DNA of 64,000 nucleotides, taken from NCBI RefSeq assembly GCF_024494695.1, contig NZ_JANHDP010000005.1:281424-345423 (forward strand), written 5' to 3'. This document shows positions 54,011 to 62,839 of the stretch, piece by piece (the stretch's first letter is position 1; each line of letters begins with the position of its first letter). The notes below the pieces were generated by a model, which was not told where the DNA came from, did no database searches, and was given only the letters and a program-made list of their open reading frames with translations. This stretch comes from Natronoarchaeum rubrum. Lineage in GTDB: Archaea; Halobacteriota; Halobacteria; Halobacteriales; Natronoarchaeaceae. The translations under genes and the position numbers were made by a program.

Positions 54011-54772
54011 ATGTCCCAGACAACGGACGCCCACCCCCGCGATCCCACCCGATCGATCCGCGTGCTGGCCGGCGAGTGCACCACCATATACGACGGCGAC
54101 GAGCGCGAGGAGCACCGCGGCCACGTCGCCGTCGTCGTCAAGCCCGACAACACCGTGCTGGTCCACGACGCCGACGGCTACCAGCCCGTGGCGTGGCTCA
54201 CCCGCGCGGACGCCGTCTCCTGCGCCCGGGACGGCGGCTTCTCGCTCACCGCCCAATCCGGCGACGAGCGTCTGCGCGTCGTCGGCCACACCGAGGACGG
54301 CTACGGGAGCTACCCCGCCACGGAGGCCGGTCGTCCGATCGGCGAGTGTCCCGACTGCGAGCGCACGCTCGTCCGGGCTGGCGGCGCGGTCAACTGTCTG
54401 GGCTGTGGCGAGCGCTACGGGCTGCCGGCCGGCGCGAGCGTCCGTGGAGAGACCTGCGACTGCGGCCTCCCGCGAATGCGCGTCGAGCGTGGCGTCCCGT
54501 TCGATCTCTGTCTCGACCGCGACTGCGAGTCGCTGGACGCCGCCGTCCGCGACGAGTTCGACCGCGCGTGGGACTGCCCCGACTGCGGCGACGACCTGCG
54601 GATCCTCCGCAGGGGCGGCCTGCTCGCGGGCTGTGACTCCCATCCCGACTGCGAAGCGAGCTTTGCGATCCCCGCCGGCACGGTCGTCGGCACCTGTCCC
54701 TGCGGGCTGCCGCTGTTCGACGCCGGCAGTCGGAATCGCTGTCTGGACTCGACGTGCGAGCTGGCCGGCTGA
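54011..54772 (+). CDS. NucS-N-like domain fused to topoisomerase-type zinc ribbons, 253 aa
   Basis: Residues 15-85 (SIRVLAGECTTIYDGDEREEH...VAVVVKPDNTVLVHDADGYQPVAWL) resemble the N-terminal ssDNA-binding half of the NucS/EndoMS (DUF91) nuclease. The nuclease half is missing; instead three or four Cys-rich ribbons follow (ECPDCERTL...CLGCGE; CDCGL...LDRDC; DCPDCGDDL...GCDSHPDC; CPCGLPL...DSTC), like those ending type IA topoisomerases. A nucleic-acid-binding protein is likely. ATG 54011 has a box (CTTTAAC, 53977-53983) about 30 nt upstream. It precedes endA by 72 nt. Confidence 0.82.
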   Translation: MSQTTDAHPRDPTRSIRVLAGECTTIYDGDEREEHRGHVAVVVKPDNTVLVHDADGYQPVAWLTRADAVSCARDGGFSLTAQSGDERLRVVGHTEDGYGSYPATEAGRPIGECPDCERTLVRAGGAVNCLGCGERYGLPAGASVRGETCDCGLPRMRVERGVPFDLCLDRDCESLDAAVRDEFDRAWDCPDCGDDLRILRRGGLLAGCDSHPDCEASFAIPAGTVVGTCPCGLPLFDAGSRNRCLDSTCELAG

Positions 54773-54844
54773 CCGCGGCTGCCGCTGTCACACCCGCCGC
54801 CCCGCGACCGTCACGCATTTGCCGACCCGACGGCGAGAGGGAGT

Positions 54845-55882
54845 ATGCACGGCACACGCCGGGACGGCGTCGTCCGCGTCGCCGAGGACGCTCGCCAGCG
54901 CTTCTACGACGCGCGGGGGTACGGCTACCCGCTGGACGGCGACGAGATCGCGCTCGCCCCCGTCGAGGCAGCCCACCTCCTGTTCCGCGGCGACCTCGAC
55001 GCGGTCGACGGCGACGGGTTCCGCGAGTTCCTCGCGAGCGCCGACGCCGAGGGGTTCGGACTCCGGTTTCTGGTGTACGCCGACCTGCGCGCCCGCGGGT
55101 TCTACCTCTCGCCGGCCCGCGGAGAATGGACGCCTGACGCCGCCGACGCCGAGAACGTCGACTTCGTCGTCTACCCGCGCGGGAAGGACCGCCACGCCGG
55201 CGAAATCGCCTACCGGATCCGCGTCGTCGGCGAGCGCGAGCGACTTCCCGCGAGTTCGCTCGGCGACTGCACGCTCGCGATCGTCGACGAGGAGAGCGAG
55301 ATCACCTACTTCGAGACGAGCCGGCCCGACCCCTCCGGATCCACGACCGTCGACCTGCCCGAGGGCGTCCCGACGGCGCTGTTCGACGACCGGGCGATCT
55401 GCTGGGAGCCGCCGACGCGACTCCACGAGAGCGGGTTTTACGGCCAACCCCTCGCGGGACGCGAGCCGGCCGACGAGCAGGGCCTCCAGCTTTCGCTGGT
55501 CGAAGCAGCCCAACTATCCGCCGCGGGCGCGATCGACGTGCCTGGCGGCTACGACGCCGTCGTCGAGCGCGGCCGCGCGGTCGAGGGCGAGCGGTTCGAC
55601 CGCCGGCTCCGGACGTACGCCGTCCTGCGCGACCGCGGCGTCGTCCCTAAGACCGGGTTCAAGTTCGGCGCCGACTTCCGGACGTACGCCGACGTCGAGT
55701 CGGTCGAGCAGCTGAGCCACTCCGAGCGGCTCGTCAGGGTGTTGCCGCCGGGCTACGCGTTCGCGCCGCGAGACCTCTCGCTGGACGTGCGCCTGGCCCA
55801 CGGCGTCCGCAAGGAGATGGTGTTCGCGCTCCCCGACGGCGACGAGCTGGCGTGGCTCGGCGTCGGGCGCATCACGCCCTGA
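54845..55882 (+). CDS. endA: tRNA-splicing endonuclease (double-length, dimeric type)
   Basis: 345 aa, about twice the single EndA module, as in haloarchaea, where a fused tandem copy dimerises. It cuts bulge-helix-bulge introns in pre-tRNA and pre-rRNA. The C-terminal half is catalytic: LRDRGVVPKTGFKFGADFRTY (Tyr), LSHSERLVRVL (His) and GVRKEMVFA (Lys). The N-terminal half (VEAAHLLFRGDL...FLVYADLRARGFYLSP) is the degenerate structural copy. It may also process the rRNA leader near 63.9 kb. Confidence 0.95.
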   Translation: MHGTRRDGVVRVAEDARQRFYDARGYGYPLDGDEIALAPVEAAHLLFRGDLDAVDGDGFREFLASADAEGFGLRFLVYADLRARGFYLSPARGEWTPDAADAENVDFVVYPRGKDRHAGEIAYRIRVVGERERLPASSLGDCTLAIVDEESEITYFETSRPDPSGSTTVDLPEGVPTALFDDRAICWEPPTRLHESGFYGQPLAGREPADEQGLQLSLVEAAQLSAAGAIDVPGGYDAVVERGRAVEGERFDRRLRTYAVLRDRGVVPKTGFKFGADFRTYADVESVEQLSHSERLVRVLPPGYAFAPRDLSLDVRLAHGVRKEMVFALPDGDELAWLGVGRITP

Positions 55883-55968
55883 GAGGCGGTCGCTCACTGT
55901 CTTGTTCTCCGTCCCGTCGCCCGAAACAACGGCTTTATGCGCTCCCCGCGTCGACTCTGGCGTATCGT

Positions 55969-57612
55969 ATGAGTCGAGACGCTGACTCCCACGAGACCGG
56001 CGCATCGCCGTCCGACCAGCCCTCCTCGGACGGGGAGCGCTGGCGCTCTTCGTCGGGGCTCCGCTCTGATGGCGGCGAGACGAGCGCCGCGGCGGGCGCC
56101 GACGAGGTCGCGCTCGACCCGTGGGGGTCGTCCTCGGTCGCCGACTACCGGAAGCTGTTCGAGGACTTCGGCATCGCGGAGTTCGAGGACCTGCTCGACG
56201 GCGTCCCCTCGCCGCACTACCTGATGCGCCGGGGCGTGATCTTCGGCCACCGCGACTACGAGCCCGTCGCCGAGGCGATGCGCGAGGGCGAGCCGTTCGC
56301 CGCGCTGTCGGGCTTTATGCCCACGGGCGACCCGCACATCGGCCACAAGCTGGTGTTCGACGAGATCATCTGGCACCAGGAGCGGGGCGGCGACGCCTAC
56401 GGCCTGATCGCCGACCTCGAAGCCCACAGCGCCCGCGGGATGACGTGGGACGAGATCGACGAGCACGCCCGCGATTACGTGCTCTCGCTGCTGGCGCTCG
56501 GCTTCGACCCCGAGGAAGGCACGCTGTATCGTCAGTCCGACAACCGCGAAGTGCAGGATCTGGCCTTCGAGCTCGGCGCCGAGGCGAACTTCTCGGAGCT
56601 GGGATCGATCTACGGCTTCGACGGCGAGACCGACGTGAGCCACATGCAGTCGGTCGTCACGCAGATGGCCGACATCCTCTACCCGCAGGTCGCCGACGAG
56701 CCAAAGCCCACGGTGATCCCGGTCGGCCCCGATCAGGACCCCCACATGCGGCTGGCGCGGGATCTGGCTGCTCGCACTCGCTACTTCGGCGTCACCGAGG
56801 CGTACGCCAGCTTCGAGGCGACGCCGACCGAGCGCCGGCTGATCGGCGAGGCCTACGAGGACCTCGGCGGCGAGGACGTCCGCACCGACGACGATGCAGA
56901 GGACGTGCGCTGCGAGGACGCCGCCGACTGGCTTCGCGAACACGAGCCCGCGCCGGACGACGCCCGGCAGACCGCGATCGAGAAGTTAGACGCCGCGGGG
57001 ATGGAGCCGGTCCGGCCGCGCGTTCGCTTCCTCGACCAGCACGCCCCGGAGGACGCCTTCGAGGCGCTCATCGAGGCGGTCGACGGCGAGAAGCGCGTCT
57101 ACGACGCCCACATCGACACGTTCGAGCTCTCCCGCGAGGAGGCCGACGAACTCGCCCGCGAGGTCGAACTCGACCACGGCGGCTACGGCTTCCGGCCGCC
57201 GTCGTCGATCTACCACCGGTTCATGACCGGGCTCACCGGCGGCAAGATGTCGTCGTCGATCCCGGCGAGCCACATCTCGCTGCTCGACGATCCCGAGGAC
57301 GGCTACGACAAGGTCAAATCGGCCACCACGGGAGGACGACAGTCCGCCGAGGAACAGCGCGAGAAAGGCGGAAAAGCCGACGAGTGTCCGGTGTACGAGC
57401 TGTACGCCTACCTGCTCGCGGGCGAGGACGACGAGTTCGCCAAGGAGGTGTACGACGAGTGCGTCGGCGGCGAGCGGCTCTGTGGCGACTGCAAGGAGCA
57501 GGCCGCCCAGCTCATGACGGAGTTCCTCGAAGACCACCAGGAGAAGCGCGAGGAGTGGGCCGAGAAGCTCGACGAACTCGACATCGATCTCGACAGCGAC
57601 CGGAAGCGGTAG
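55969..57612 (+). CDS. trpS: tryptophan-tRNA ligase
   Basis: 547-aa class I synthetase. The N-terminal 45 residues (Ser/Asp-rich, SRDADSHETGASPSDQPSSD) are a halophilic extension. Catalytic core: GFMPTGDPHIGHK (HIGH), VIPVGPDQDPHMRLARDLA, and GGKMSSSIP (KMSKS). An insert with EHEPAPDDARQTAIEKLDAA is specific to haloarchaea. ATG 55969 has a box (GGCTTTATGC, 55931-55940) about 30 nt upstream. Follows endA by 86 nt. Confidence 0.96.
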   Translation: MSRDADSHETGASPSDQPSSDGERWRSSSGLRSDGGETSAAAGADEVALDPWGSSSVADYRKLFEDFGIAEFEDLLDGVPSPHYLMRRGVIFGHRDYEPVAEAMREGEPFAALSGFMPTGDPHIGHKLVFDEIIWHQERGGDAYGLIADLEAHSARGMTWDEIDEHARDYVLSLLALGFDPEEGTLYRQSDNREVQDLAFELGAEANFSELGSIYGFDGETDVSHMQSVVTQMADILYPQVADEPKPTVIPVGPDQDPHMRLARDLAARTRYFGVTEAYASFEATPTERRLIGEAYEDLGGEDVRTDDDAEDVRCEDAADWLREHEPAPDDARQTAIEKLDAAGMEPVRPRVRFLDQHAPEDAFEALIEAVDGEKRVYDAHIDTFELSREEADELAREVELDHGGYGFRPPSSIYHRFMTGLTGGKMSSSIPASHISLLDDPEDGYDKVKSATTGGRQSAEEQREKGGKADECPVYELYAYLLAGEDDEFAKEVYDECVGGERLCGDCKEQAAQLMTEFLEDHQEKREEWAEKLDELDIDLDSDRKR

Positions 57613-57644
57613 CCTCCAGTGGCCGGGAGCGGCAGACGCCGCCG

Positions 57645-57660
57645 CGGCGTCTCGACGCCA
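57645..57660. repeat. inverted repeat after trpS
   Basis: CGGCGTC-TC-GACGCCA, the third example of the 16-bp repeat, 33 nt after trpS. A T5 run follows at 57709-57713. The pair could end the trpS transcript, although that run more likely forms the promoter box of the pheST leader. Confidence 0.45.
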
Positions 57661-57707
57661 CGCTCGGCGCGTCGACGCGGCGAGCGCACGCCGACGAACG
57701 CGTAACG

Positions 57708-57960
57708 CTTTTTAGAACCCCTCACAACCGTTCGCACATGGCGTTCGAACCCCACGCCGACGTTCGCGTCGACAGCAAGGCACGCGCGGCCAGAGCGGGG
57801 TTCGGCTTTTTTGTCGCGGCCTAGGGCCGGTGGACTCCGCGGCGCGACGGCGTCTCGACGCCGCACCCCGGACGAAACCGATCCGAGAAGAGCCGCACCG
57901 ATGCCGTTCCAGACCGGAACCGGTAACTGACGACCGAGCGGTTGATCCAACAATGAACCC
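57708..57960 (+). promoter_or_regulatory. promoter and leader region of pheST
   Basis: The best box is CTTTTTAG (57708-57715). No AT-rich element sits at the usual distance before pheS itself, so the pheS mRNA should carry a leader of some 225 nt. Within it lie a 28-codon frame (57738-57824), a T6 tract (57817-57822 approximately), a hairpin CGGCGTC-TC-GACGCCG (57847-57862), and two overlapping, mutually exclusive small stems: GTTCC/GGAAC (57906-57920) and ACCGG/CCGGT (57913-57924). The layout is attenuator-like but unproven. Confidence 0.45.
57738..57824 (+). CDS. candidate Phe-rich leader peptide, 28 aa
   Basis: MAFEPHADVRVDSKARAARA then GFGFFVAA, stop TAG. Four of 28 residues are Phe, three of them within four codons at the end (TTC GGC TTT TTT). 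The ATG is 23-30 nt after a T-rich box (57708-57715), in the standard leaderless position, and the frame lies in the leader of the PheRS genes. This resembles bacterial pheST leader peptides. It could also be chance; nothing else supports translation. Confidence 0.35.
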   Translation: MAFEPHADVRVDSKARAARAGFGFFVAA

Positions 57961-59472
57961 ATGAAACTCCCGGACGCACAGGTCGCGGTCTTGGAGACCG
58001 CGAGCGCGGACGACGCACAGACGATCGACGATATCGCCGACGCCACCGGGCACAAGCCCGAGACGATCACCGGCGCGGCGTTCGATCTCGAAGAGCAGGG
58101 CCTCGTCGCCGTCGAGTCGGCGACCGAAGAAGCGGTCGAGCTCACCGACGAGGGGCGCCAGTACCTCGACGAGGGGCTCCCTGAGGTTCGACTGTACGAG
58201 GCGGCGCTCGACCTCGGCGCCGACGAGTCGCCGGTCCAGATGGGCCAGGCGATCGGCGCCTCCGGCCTCGAAGGCCAGGAAGTCGACATCGCGCTGTCGA
58301 ACTACGCCCGCAAGGGGTACGGCTCGATCGACAGCGGCGAGATCACCGCCGACGCGGACGCCGACTCCGAGACAGATCCCGAGGTTGCAGCCCTGACGGT
58401 ACTCTCCGCTGGCGACGCCGACGTCGACGACGACACGCTCGATCGGCTCGACAGCCGCGGACTGGTCGAGCGCAGCGAGCGCACGGTTCGATCGGTTCGA
58501 CTGACCGACGACGGCGTCACGGCGCTGATGGAGGGCGTCGAGGCCACCGAGTCCGTCGGCCAGCTTACGCCCGAGATGCTCACGAGCGGCGAGTGGCGCG
58601 ACGTGGAGTTCAGCGAGTACAACGTCGAGGCAGACGCCGCCGAGGTCGGCGGCGGGAAGGAACACATCCTCCGCCAGACCGCGAATCGCGTCAAGGACGT
58701 GCTGGTCGGAATGGGCTTCGAGGAGATGGAAGGCCCTCACGTCGACGCCGACTTCTGGATCAACGACTGCCTGTTCATGCCCCAGGACCATCCCGCACGG
58801 ACGCACTGGGACCGGTTCGCCATGGACCAGCCCCGCGAGATCGACGAGCTTCCTGAGGACCTCGTCGACCGCGTCGAGGACGCCCACCGCAACGGCGTCG
58901 GACCGGACGGCGACGGCTACCACTCGCCGTGGGACGAGGACTTCGCGCGGGCGCTCGCGCTGCGCGGGCACACCACCTCGCTGTCGACGCGATATCTCTC
59001 GGGCGAGCAGGTCGGCGAACTCGAACCGCCCCAGCGATTCTTCAGCGTCGAGAAGGTGTACCGCAACGACACGCTCGACCCGACCCACCTGCTGGAGTTC
59101 TTCCAGATCGAGGGCTGGGTGATGGCCGAGGATCTCTCGGTGCGTGACCTGATGGGCACCTTCGAGGAGTTCTACGCCCAGTTCGGCATCACCGACCTGG
59201 AGTACAAGCCCCACTACAATCCCTACACCGAGCCGAGCTTCGAGCTGTTCGGCACCCACCCCGAGACGGGCGAACTGATCGAGGTCGGAAATTCGGGAAT
59301 CTTCCGCGAGGAGATGCTCGCGCCGCTCGGCGTCGAGGACGCCGACGTGATGGCCTGGGGACTGTCGCTGGAGCGCCTGCTCATGCTCATCTACGGCTTC
59401 GAGGACATCCGCGACGTCCACGGGACGCTGTGTGATCTTGAACTGCTGCGAGACACCGAGGTGATGTACTGA
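57961..59472 (+). CDS. pheS: phenylalanine-tRNA ligase alpha subunit
   Basis: 503-aa catalytic subunit (class II). N-terminal winged-helix DNA-binding-like region (MKLPDAQVAVLETASADDAQTIDDIADATGHKPETI...LTDEGRQYL), typical of archaeal and eukaryotic PheRS; catalytic domain from about 225 with FEEMEGPHVDADFWINDCLFMPQDHPAR (motif 1/2 area), VYRNDTLDPTHLLEFFQIEG and motif 3 (WGLSLERLLML). Overlaps pheT by one base (TGATG). Confidence 0.97.
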   Translation: MKLPDAQVAVLETASADDAQTIDDIADATGHKPETITGAAFDLEEQGLVAVESATEEAVELTDEGRQYLDEGLPEVRLYEAALDLGADESPVQMGQAIGASGLEGQEVDIALSNYARKGYGSIDSGEITADADADSETDPEVAALTVLSAGDADVDDDTLDRLDSRGLVERSERTVRSVRLTDDGVTALMEGVEATESVGQLTPEMLTSGEWRDVEFSEYNVEADAAEVGGGKEHILRQTANRVKDVLVGMGFEEMEGPHVDADFWINDCLFMPQDHPARTHWDRFAMDQPREIDELPEDLVDRVEDAHRNGVGPDGDGYHSPWDEDFARALALRGHTTSLSTRYLSGEQVGELEPPQRFFSVEKVYRNDTLDPTHLLEFFQIEGWVMAEDLSVRDLMGTFEEFYAQFGITDLEYKPHYNPYTEPSFELFGTHPETGELIEVGNSGIFREEMLAPLGVEDADVMAWGLSLERLLMLIYGFEDIRDVHGTLCDLELLRDTEVMY

Positions 59473-61229
59473 TGCCAACCGTAGACGTCGATCCCGACGA
59501 ACTGCGCGACCTGACCGGCCACGACGAGAAGGACGACGAGGAACTCAAGGAGGACCTGTTCGGCCTCGGACTGGAGTTCGAGGGCGAGACGGAGGACGGC
59601 GGCTTCGAACTTGAGTTCGCGCCCGACCGGCTCGATCGCCTCTCGGTCGAGGGGATCGCCCGATCGCTGCGCTACCACTACGGCGACGACCGGGGCGTGT
59701 ACGTCCCGAACACGAACGACGCCGACTGGACGATCGAGGTCGACGAGGCCGTCCCCGAGGAACGGCCCTACGTCACCGGAGCGGTGATCCGCGGCGTCGA
59801 TCTGGACGAGGACGCGCTGGACTCGCTGATCCAGCTTCAGGAGAAGCTCCACGCCACGATGGGGCGCAAGCGCGCCAAGGGCGCCATCGGCATCCACGAC
59901 CTGACGATGCTGAAAGGCGGGGCCGTCGAAGTCGACGACGCGGACGACGACCTCGTCGATCCCGACGCGGGCGCGACGGCGCCCAACAAGAGTATCCGCT
60001 ACACCGGCGTCGAACCGGACGGCGATCGGTTCGTCCCACTCGATAGCGACGCCGAGCTGACGCCCGGCGAGGTGCTCGAGGAACATCCCACCGGCGAGAC
60101 GTACGCCGATCTGGTCTCCGAGTACGACCGCTACCCCGCGATCTACGACGATATCGGGCTGTTCTCGTTCCCGCCTGTGATCAACGGTCGGCGGACCGAG
60201 GTGACTACCGACTCGCGCGACCTGTTCGTCGAGCTGACGGGCACCGACCAGTGGACGATCGACCGGATGTGCGCGATCGTCTGCTACGCGCTGGACGCCC
60301 GCGGCGCGACGATCGAGGACGTCGTCGTGGACTACCCCGACCGCGAGCTTCACCGGCCCGACTTCGAAGTCGCCGAAAAATCGGTCTCGCACGATCGCAT
60401 CGAGACGCTCCTCGGCGTCGATCTCGACCCCGAAGAGGTCGTCGACCTGTTCGAGCGGTCGGGGCTGGACGCCGCGACGGACGAGGAGAGTGAGGCCCTC
60501 GTCTACGACGTCTCCATCCCGCCGTACCGCGTCGACGTGCTCCATCCCCTCGACCTGGTGGACGACGCGGGCCGTGCATTCGGCTTCAACGAGCTGGAGC
60601 CGCGCTATCCCGACGTGAGTACGGTCGGTGGGCGCCACGAACGCTCCCGGCTGGAGGACGCCGTCCGCACGCAGCTCGTGGGGCTCGGCTTCGAGGACAT
60701 GCTGAACTTCCACATGATCAACGAGGCCGAGAACTTCGACCGGATGGGCCTCGATCGGGGCGACGACGCCGTCGGCGCCGGGCGTCCGACGACGATCAAG
60801 AACCCCTACAGCGAGGACTACACGATGCTGCGCACCTGGGCGCTCCCGTCGCTGCTGATGGTGTTGGAGCGTAACACCCACCGGAGCTACCCTCAGGATC
60901 TCGCGGAGATCGGTCTGGCCGCCCACGTCGACGAGTCCGAGAACACCAACGTCGCGGAGCGACGGACGGTTGCCGGCGCACTGGCGCGTCACGACGCCTC
61001 TTACGAGGACGCCAAGGCGCGCCTGCAGGGGCTCGCGCGGAACTTCGGCGTCGATCTGGAGACGCCGCCGACGAGTCACCCCTCGTTCATCGACGGCCGC
61101 ACCGCCGAGATCGTGATCGACGGCGAGTCGGTCGGTGTGATCGGCGAGATCCACCCCGAGGTGCTCGTCGAGCACGATCTAGAGCTGCCGGTGGCGGCGT
61201 TCGAGCTTCGGCTGGACGCCCTGCAGTAG
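59472..61229 (+). CDS. pheT: phenylalanine-tRNA ligase beta subunit
   Basis: 585-aa archaeal-type beta subunit with B1/B3-B4/B5 domains: MPTVDVDPDELRDLTGH, the B3/B4 editing domain (MLKGGAVEVDD...FPPVINGRRTEVTTDSRDLFVELTGTD), B5 (LLGVDLDPEEVVDLFERSGLDA...VSIPPYRVDVLHPLDLVDD), and the catalytic-like C-terminal domain. It forms a hetero-tetramer with PheS. The A of pheS's stop is the first base of this ATG, so translation is coupled. Confidence 0.97.
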   Translation: MPTVDVDPDELRDLTGHDEKDDEELKEDLFGLGLEFEGETEDGGFELEFAPDRLDRLSVEGIARSLRYHYGDDRGVYVPNTNDADWTIEVDEAVPEERPYVTGAVIRGVDLDEDALDSLIQLQEKLHATMGRKRAKGAIGIHDLTMLKGGAVEVDDADDDLVDPDAGATAPNKSIRYTGVEPDGDRFVPLDSDAELTPGEVLEEHPTGETYADLVSEYDRYPAIYDDIGLFSFPPVINGRRTEVTTDSRDLFVELTGTDQWTIDRMCAIVCYALDARGATIEDVVVDYPDRELHRPDFEVAEKSVSHDRIETLLGVDLDPEEVVDLFERSGLDAATDEESEALVYDVSIPPYRVDVLHPLDLVDDAGRAFGFNELEPRYPDVSTVGGRHERSRLEDAVRTQLVGLGFEDMLNFHMINEAENFDRMGLDRGDDAVGAGRPTTIKNPYSEDYTMLRTWALPSLLMVLERNTHRSYPQDLAEIGLAAHVDESENTNVAERRTVAGALARHDASYEDAKARLQGLARNFGVDLETPPTSHPSFIDGRTAEIVIDGESVGVIGEIHPEVLVEHDLELPVAAFELRLDALQ

Positions 61230-61264
61230 CGGCTTCCGACAAAAGAGTGCGGACGCTGTGGCGA

Positions 61265-62320
61265 TTAGAGGTCCGCGCCAACGGCGTCTTCGATTGAGTC
61301 GAAGCCGTCCCGGTCCAGCAAGCCGAGCAGTCCCTCGTTGATCTCTCTCGCGAGACCCGGTCCTTCGTAGATCAGCCCCGTGTAGAGCTGGACGATGCTC
61401 GCACCCGCGCGGATCTTCTCGTAGGCTCCCTCGGCGCTGGAGACGCCGCCGACGCCGATAACGGGCACGTCGGTCCGTTCGGCGACGAACCGCACCGCAT
61501 CGGTCGCTCGATCCTCGATGGGGGAACCCGAGAGCCCTCCCTGCTCCGCCTGATTCGGATTCTGTAGTTCGTCGCTTCGCTCCGTGGTCGTATTCACGGC
61601 GATGACGCCGTCGAGATCGAGGTCGTCGACGACCGCGAGCGCGTCTTCGATGGCCGCCTCGGGGAGGTCTGGCGAGAGCTTCACCAGCAGCGGGCTGGCG
61701 CCCATGTCCGCGAGGCGTCCGAGGATCGACTCCAGATGGTCGCGGTTCTGCAACTCGCGCAGTCCGGGCGTGTTGGGACTGGAGACGTTGACGACGAAGT
61801 AGTCCCCGTGCTCGGCGACGCGCTCGTACGTGTAGGCGTAGTCGTCAGCGGCCTCGGCCAGCGGCGTCGATTTCGACTTGCCGATGTTGATCCCGATCGG
61901 GACGTCGGGCAGGTCGAGTCGCTTCAGGCGCGCGCCGATCTCGTCGGCCCCGTGGTTGTTGAAGCCCATGCGGTTGATCAGCGCGCGATCCTCGGGGAGC
62001 CGGAACATCCGCGGCCGTTGGTTCCCCGGCTGTTTCTCGGCGGTGACGCCGCCGACTTCGACGTGTCCGAACCCGAGCGCGGCCAACATTCGAGGAACCT
62101 CGGCGTTCTTGTCGAATCCCGCGGCGACGCCGACCGGGGTCGGAAATTCGAGTCCGAACGCCTCGACTGATAGGCGATCGTTCTCGACGGCGTAGCGGCG
62201 CTCGACTGCGTCCTCGATCGGCGTCTCCTGTGCTGTACGCATCGCCGTGTGGATCAGGTTGTGCGCCGTCTCCGGCGGTAATCGAAAGAGGAGCGGCTTC
62301 GCGACGTCGTAGACGTTCAT
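61265..62320 (-). CDS. pyrD: dihydroorotate dehydrogenase (quinone), class 2
   Basis: 351-aa FMN enzyme oxidising dihydroorotate to orotate with a membrane quinone. N-terminal helical part MNVYDVAKPLLFRLPPETAH (membrane association), then FPTPVGVAAGFDKNAEV, MGFNNHGADEIGARL, the catalytic Ser in VNVSSPNTPGLR, and the FMN phosphate site VIGVGGVSSAEGAYEKIRAGA. Ser rather than Cys as base and the N-terminal extension mark class 2. Convergent with pheT. Confidence 0.96.
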   Translation of the reverse strand: MNVYDVAKPLLFRLPPETAHNLIHTAMRTAQETPIEDAVERRYAVENDRLSVEAFGLEFPTPVGVAAGFDKNAEVPRMLAALGFGHVEVGGVTAEKQPGNQRPRMFRLPEDRALINRMGFNNHGADEIGARLKRLDLPDVPIGINIGKSKSTPLAEAADDYAYTYERVAEHGDYFVVNVSSPNTPGLRELQNRDHLESILGRLADMGASPLLVKLSPDLPEAAIEDALAVVDDLDLDGVIAVNTTTERSDELQNPNQAEQGGLSGSPIEDRATDAVRFVAERTDVPVIGVGGVSSAEGAYEKIRAGASIVQLYTGLIYEGPGLAREINEGLLGLLDRDGFDSIEDAVGADL

Positions 62321-62383
62321 CGTAGGAGAACCCCTCGCGCGGGTGTAAAAAATCCTCGGAGCACCGCCGACGATACGGGGCGT

Positions 62384-62581
62384 TCAGAACTCGTGTTCCA
62401 CTTCGTCCTGATCCGCCTTCTGGATGATGATTTTATCTTCGCGCACGCGAACGAACACTTCGTCGCCGATCTCCATCCCGGCGACCGCCAGCTCGTCCTC
62501 GTGGATGTTGATGTGTACGTTGTGGTACTCGCCATCTTCGTCTTTCGCACCACTGGGACTGAGCTTCTTTTTCCGTACCAT
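62384..62581 (-). CDS. AbrB-like/swapped-hairpin small protein, 65 aa
   Basis: MVRKKKLSPSGAKDEDGEYHNVHINIHEDELAVAGMEIGDEVFVRVREDKIIIQKAD. The second half (LAVAGMEIGDEVFVRVREDKIIIQ) matches the strand pattern of the SpoVT/AbrB fold, where GxxxGDxVxVxxxxxxIxI is typical. This fold serves as DNA-binding regulator or antitoxin; no toxin gene is adjacent. A basic start (RKKK) could contact nucleic acid. The gene lies upstream of pyrD with its own promoter. Confidence 0.75.
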   Translation of the reverse strand: MVRKKKLSPSGAKDEDGEYHNVHINIHEDELAVAGMEIGDEVFVRVREDKIIIQKADQDEVEHEF

Positions 62582-62795
62582 CGGGGTATTCTAGAACGAA
62601 GTTCGCCGTACGACCTACTTAAGTGTTTTCTACGGTCGTGGCGCCGCCGTCTCGTTCTGCTGCGCGCGCGAGGTCAAAGCGGGCTGATACGTCCCGGGGA
62701 CGGCGCTCTCGTTGGTGGTTTTCACGCTCTACTGCGGGATATCATGGAAAAAATTTATGTAGTATGTTTCGGATCGGCGTCCCGTCGGGGATATC

Positions 62796-62830
62796 TTTAT
62801 AATGGGGCATGTGCTCGGTTGGCATGGAGG
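62796..62830 (+). promoter_or_regulatory. TATA box and Shine-Dalgarno of the MC1 gene
   Basis: TTTATAAT (62796-62803) would place the transcription start near 62825. GGAGG (62826-62830) is 9 nt before the ATG at 62840. Both signals together point to a short leader, unusual among the leaderless genes here and fitting a highly expressed chromatin protein. Confidence 0.6.
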
Positions 62831-62839
62831 ACCAAAATC

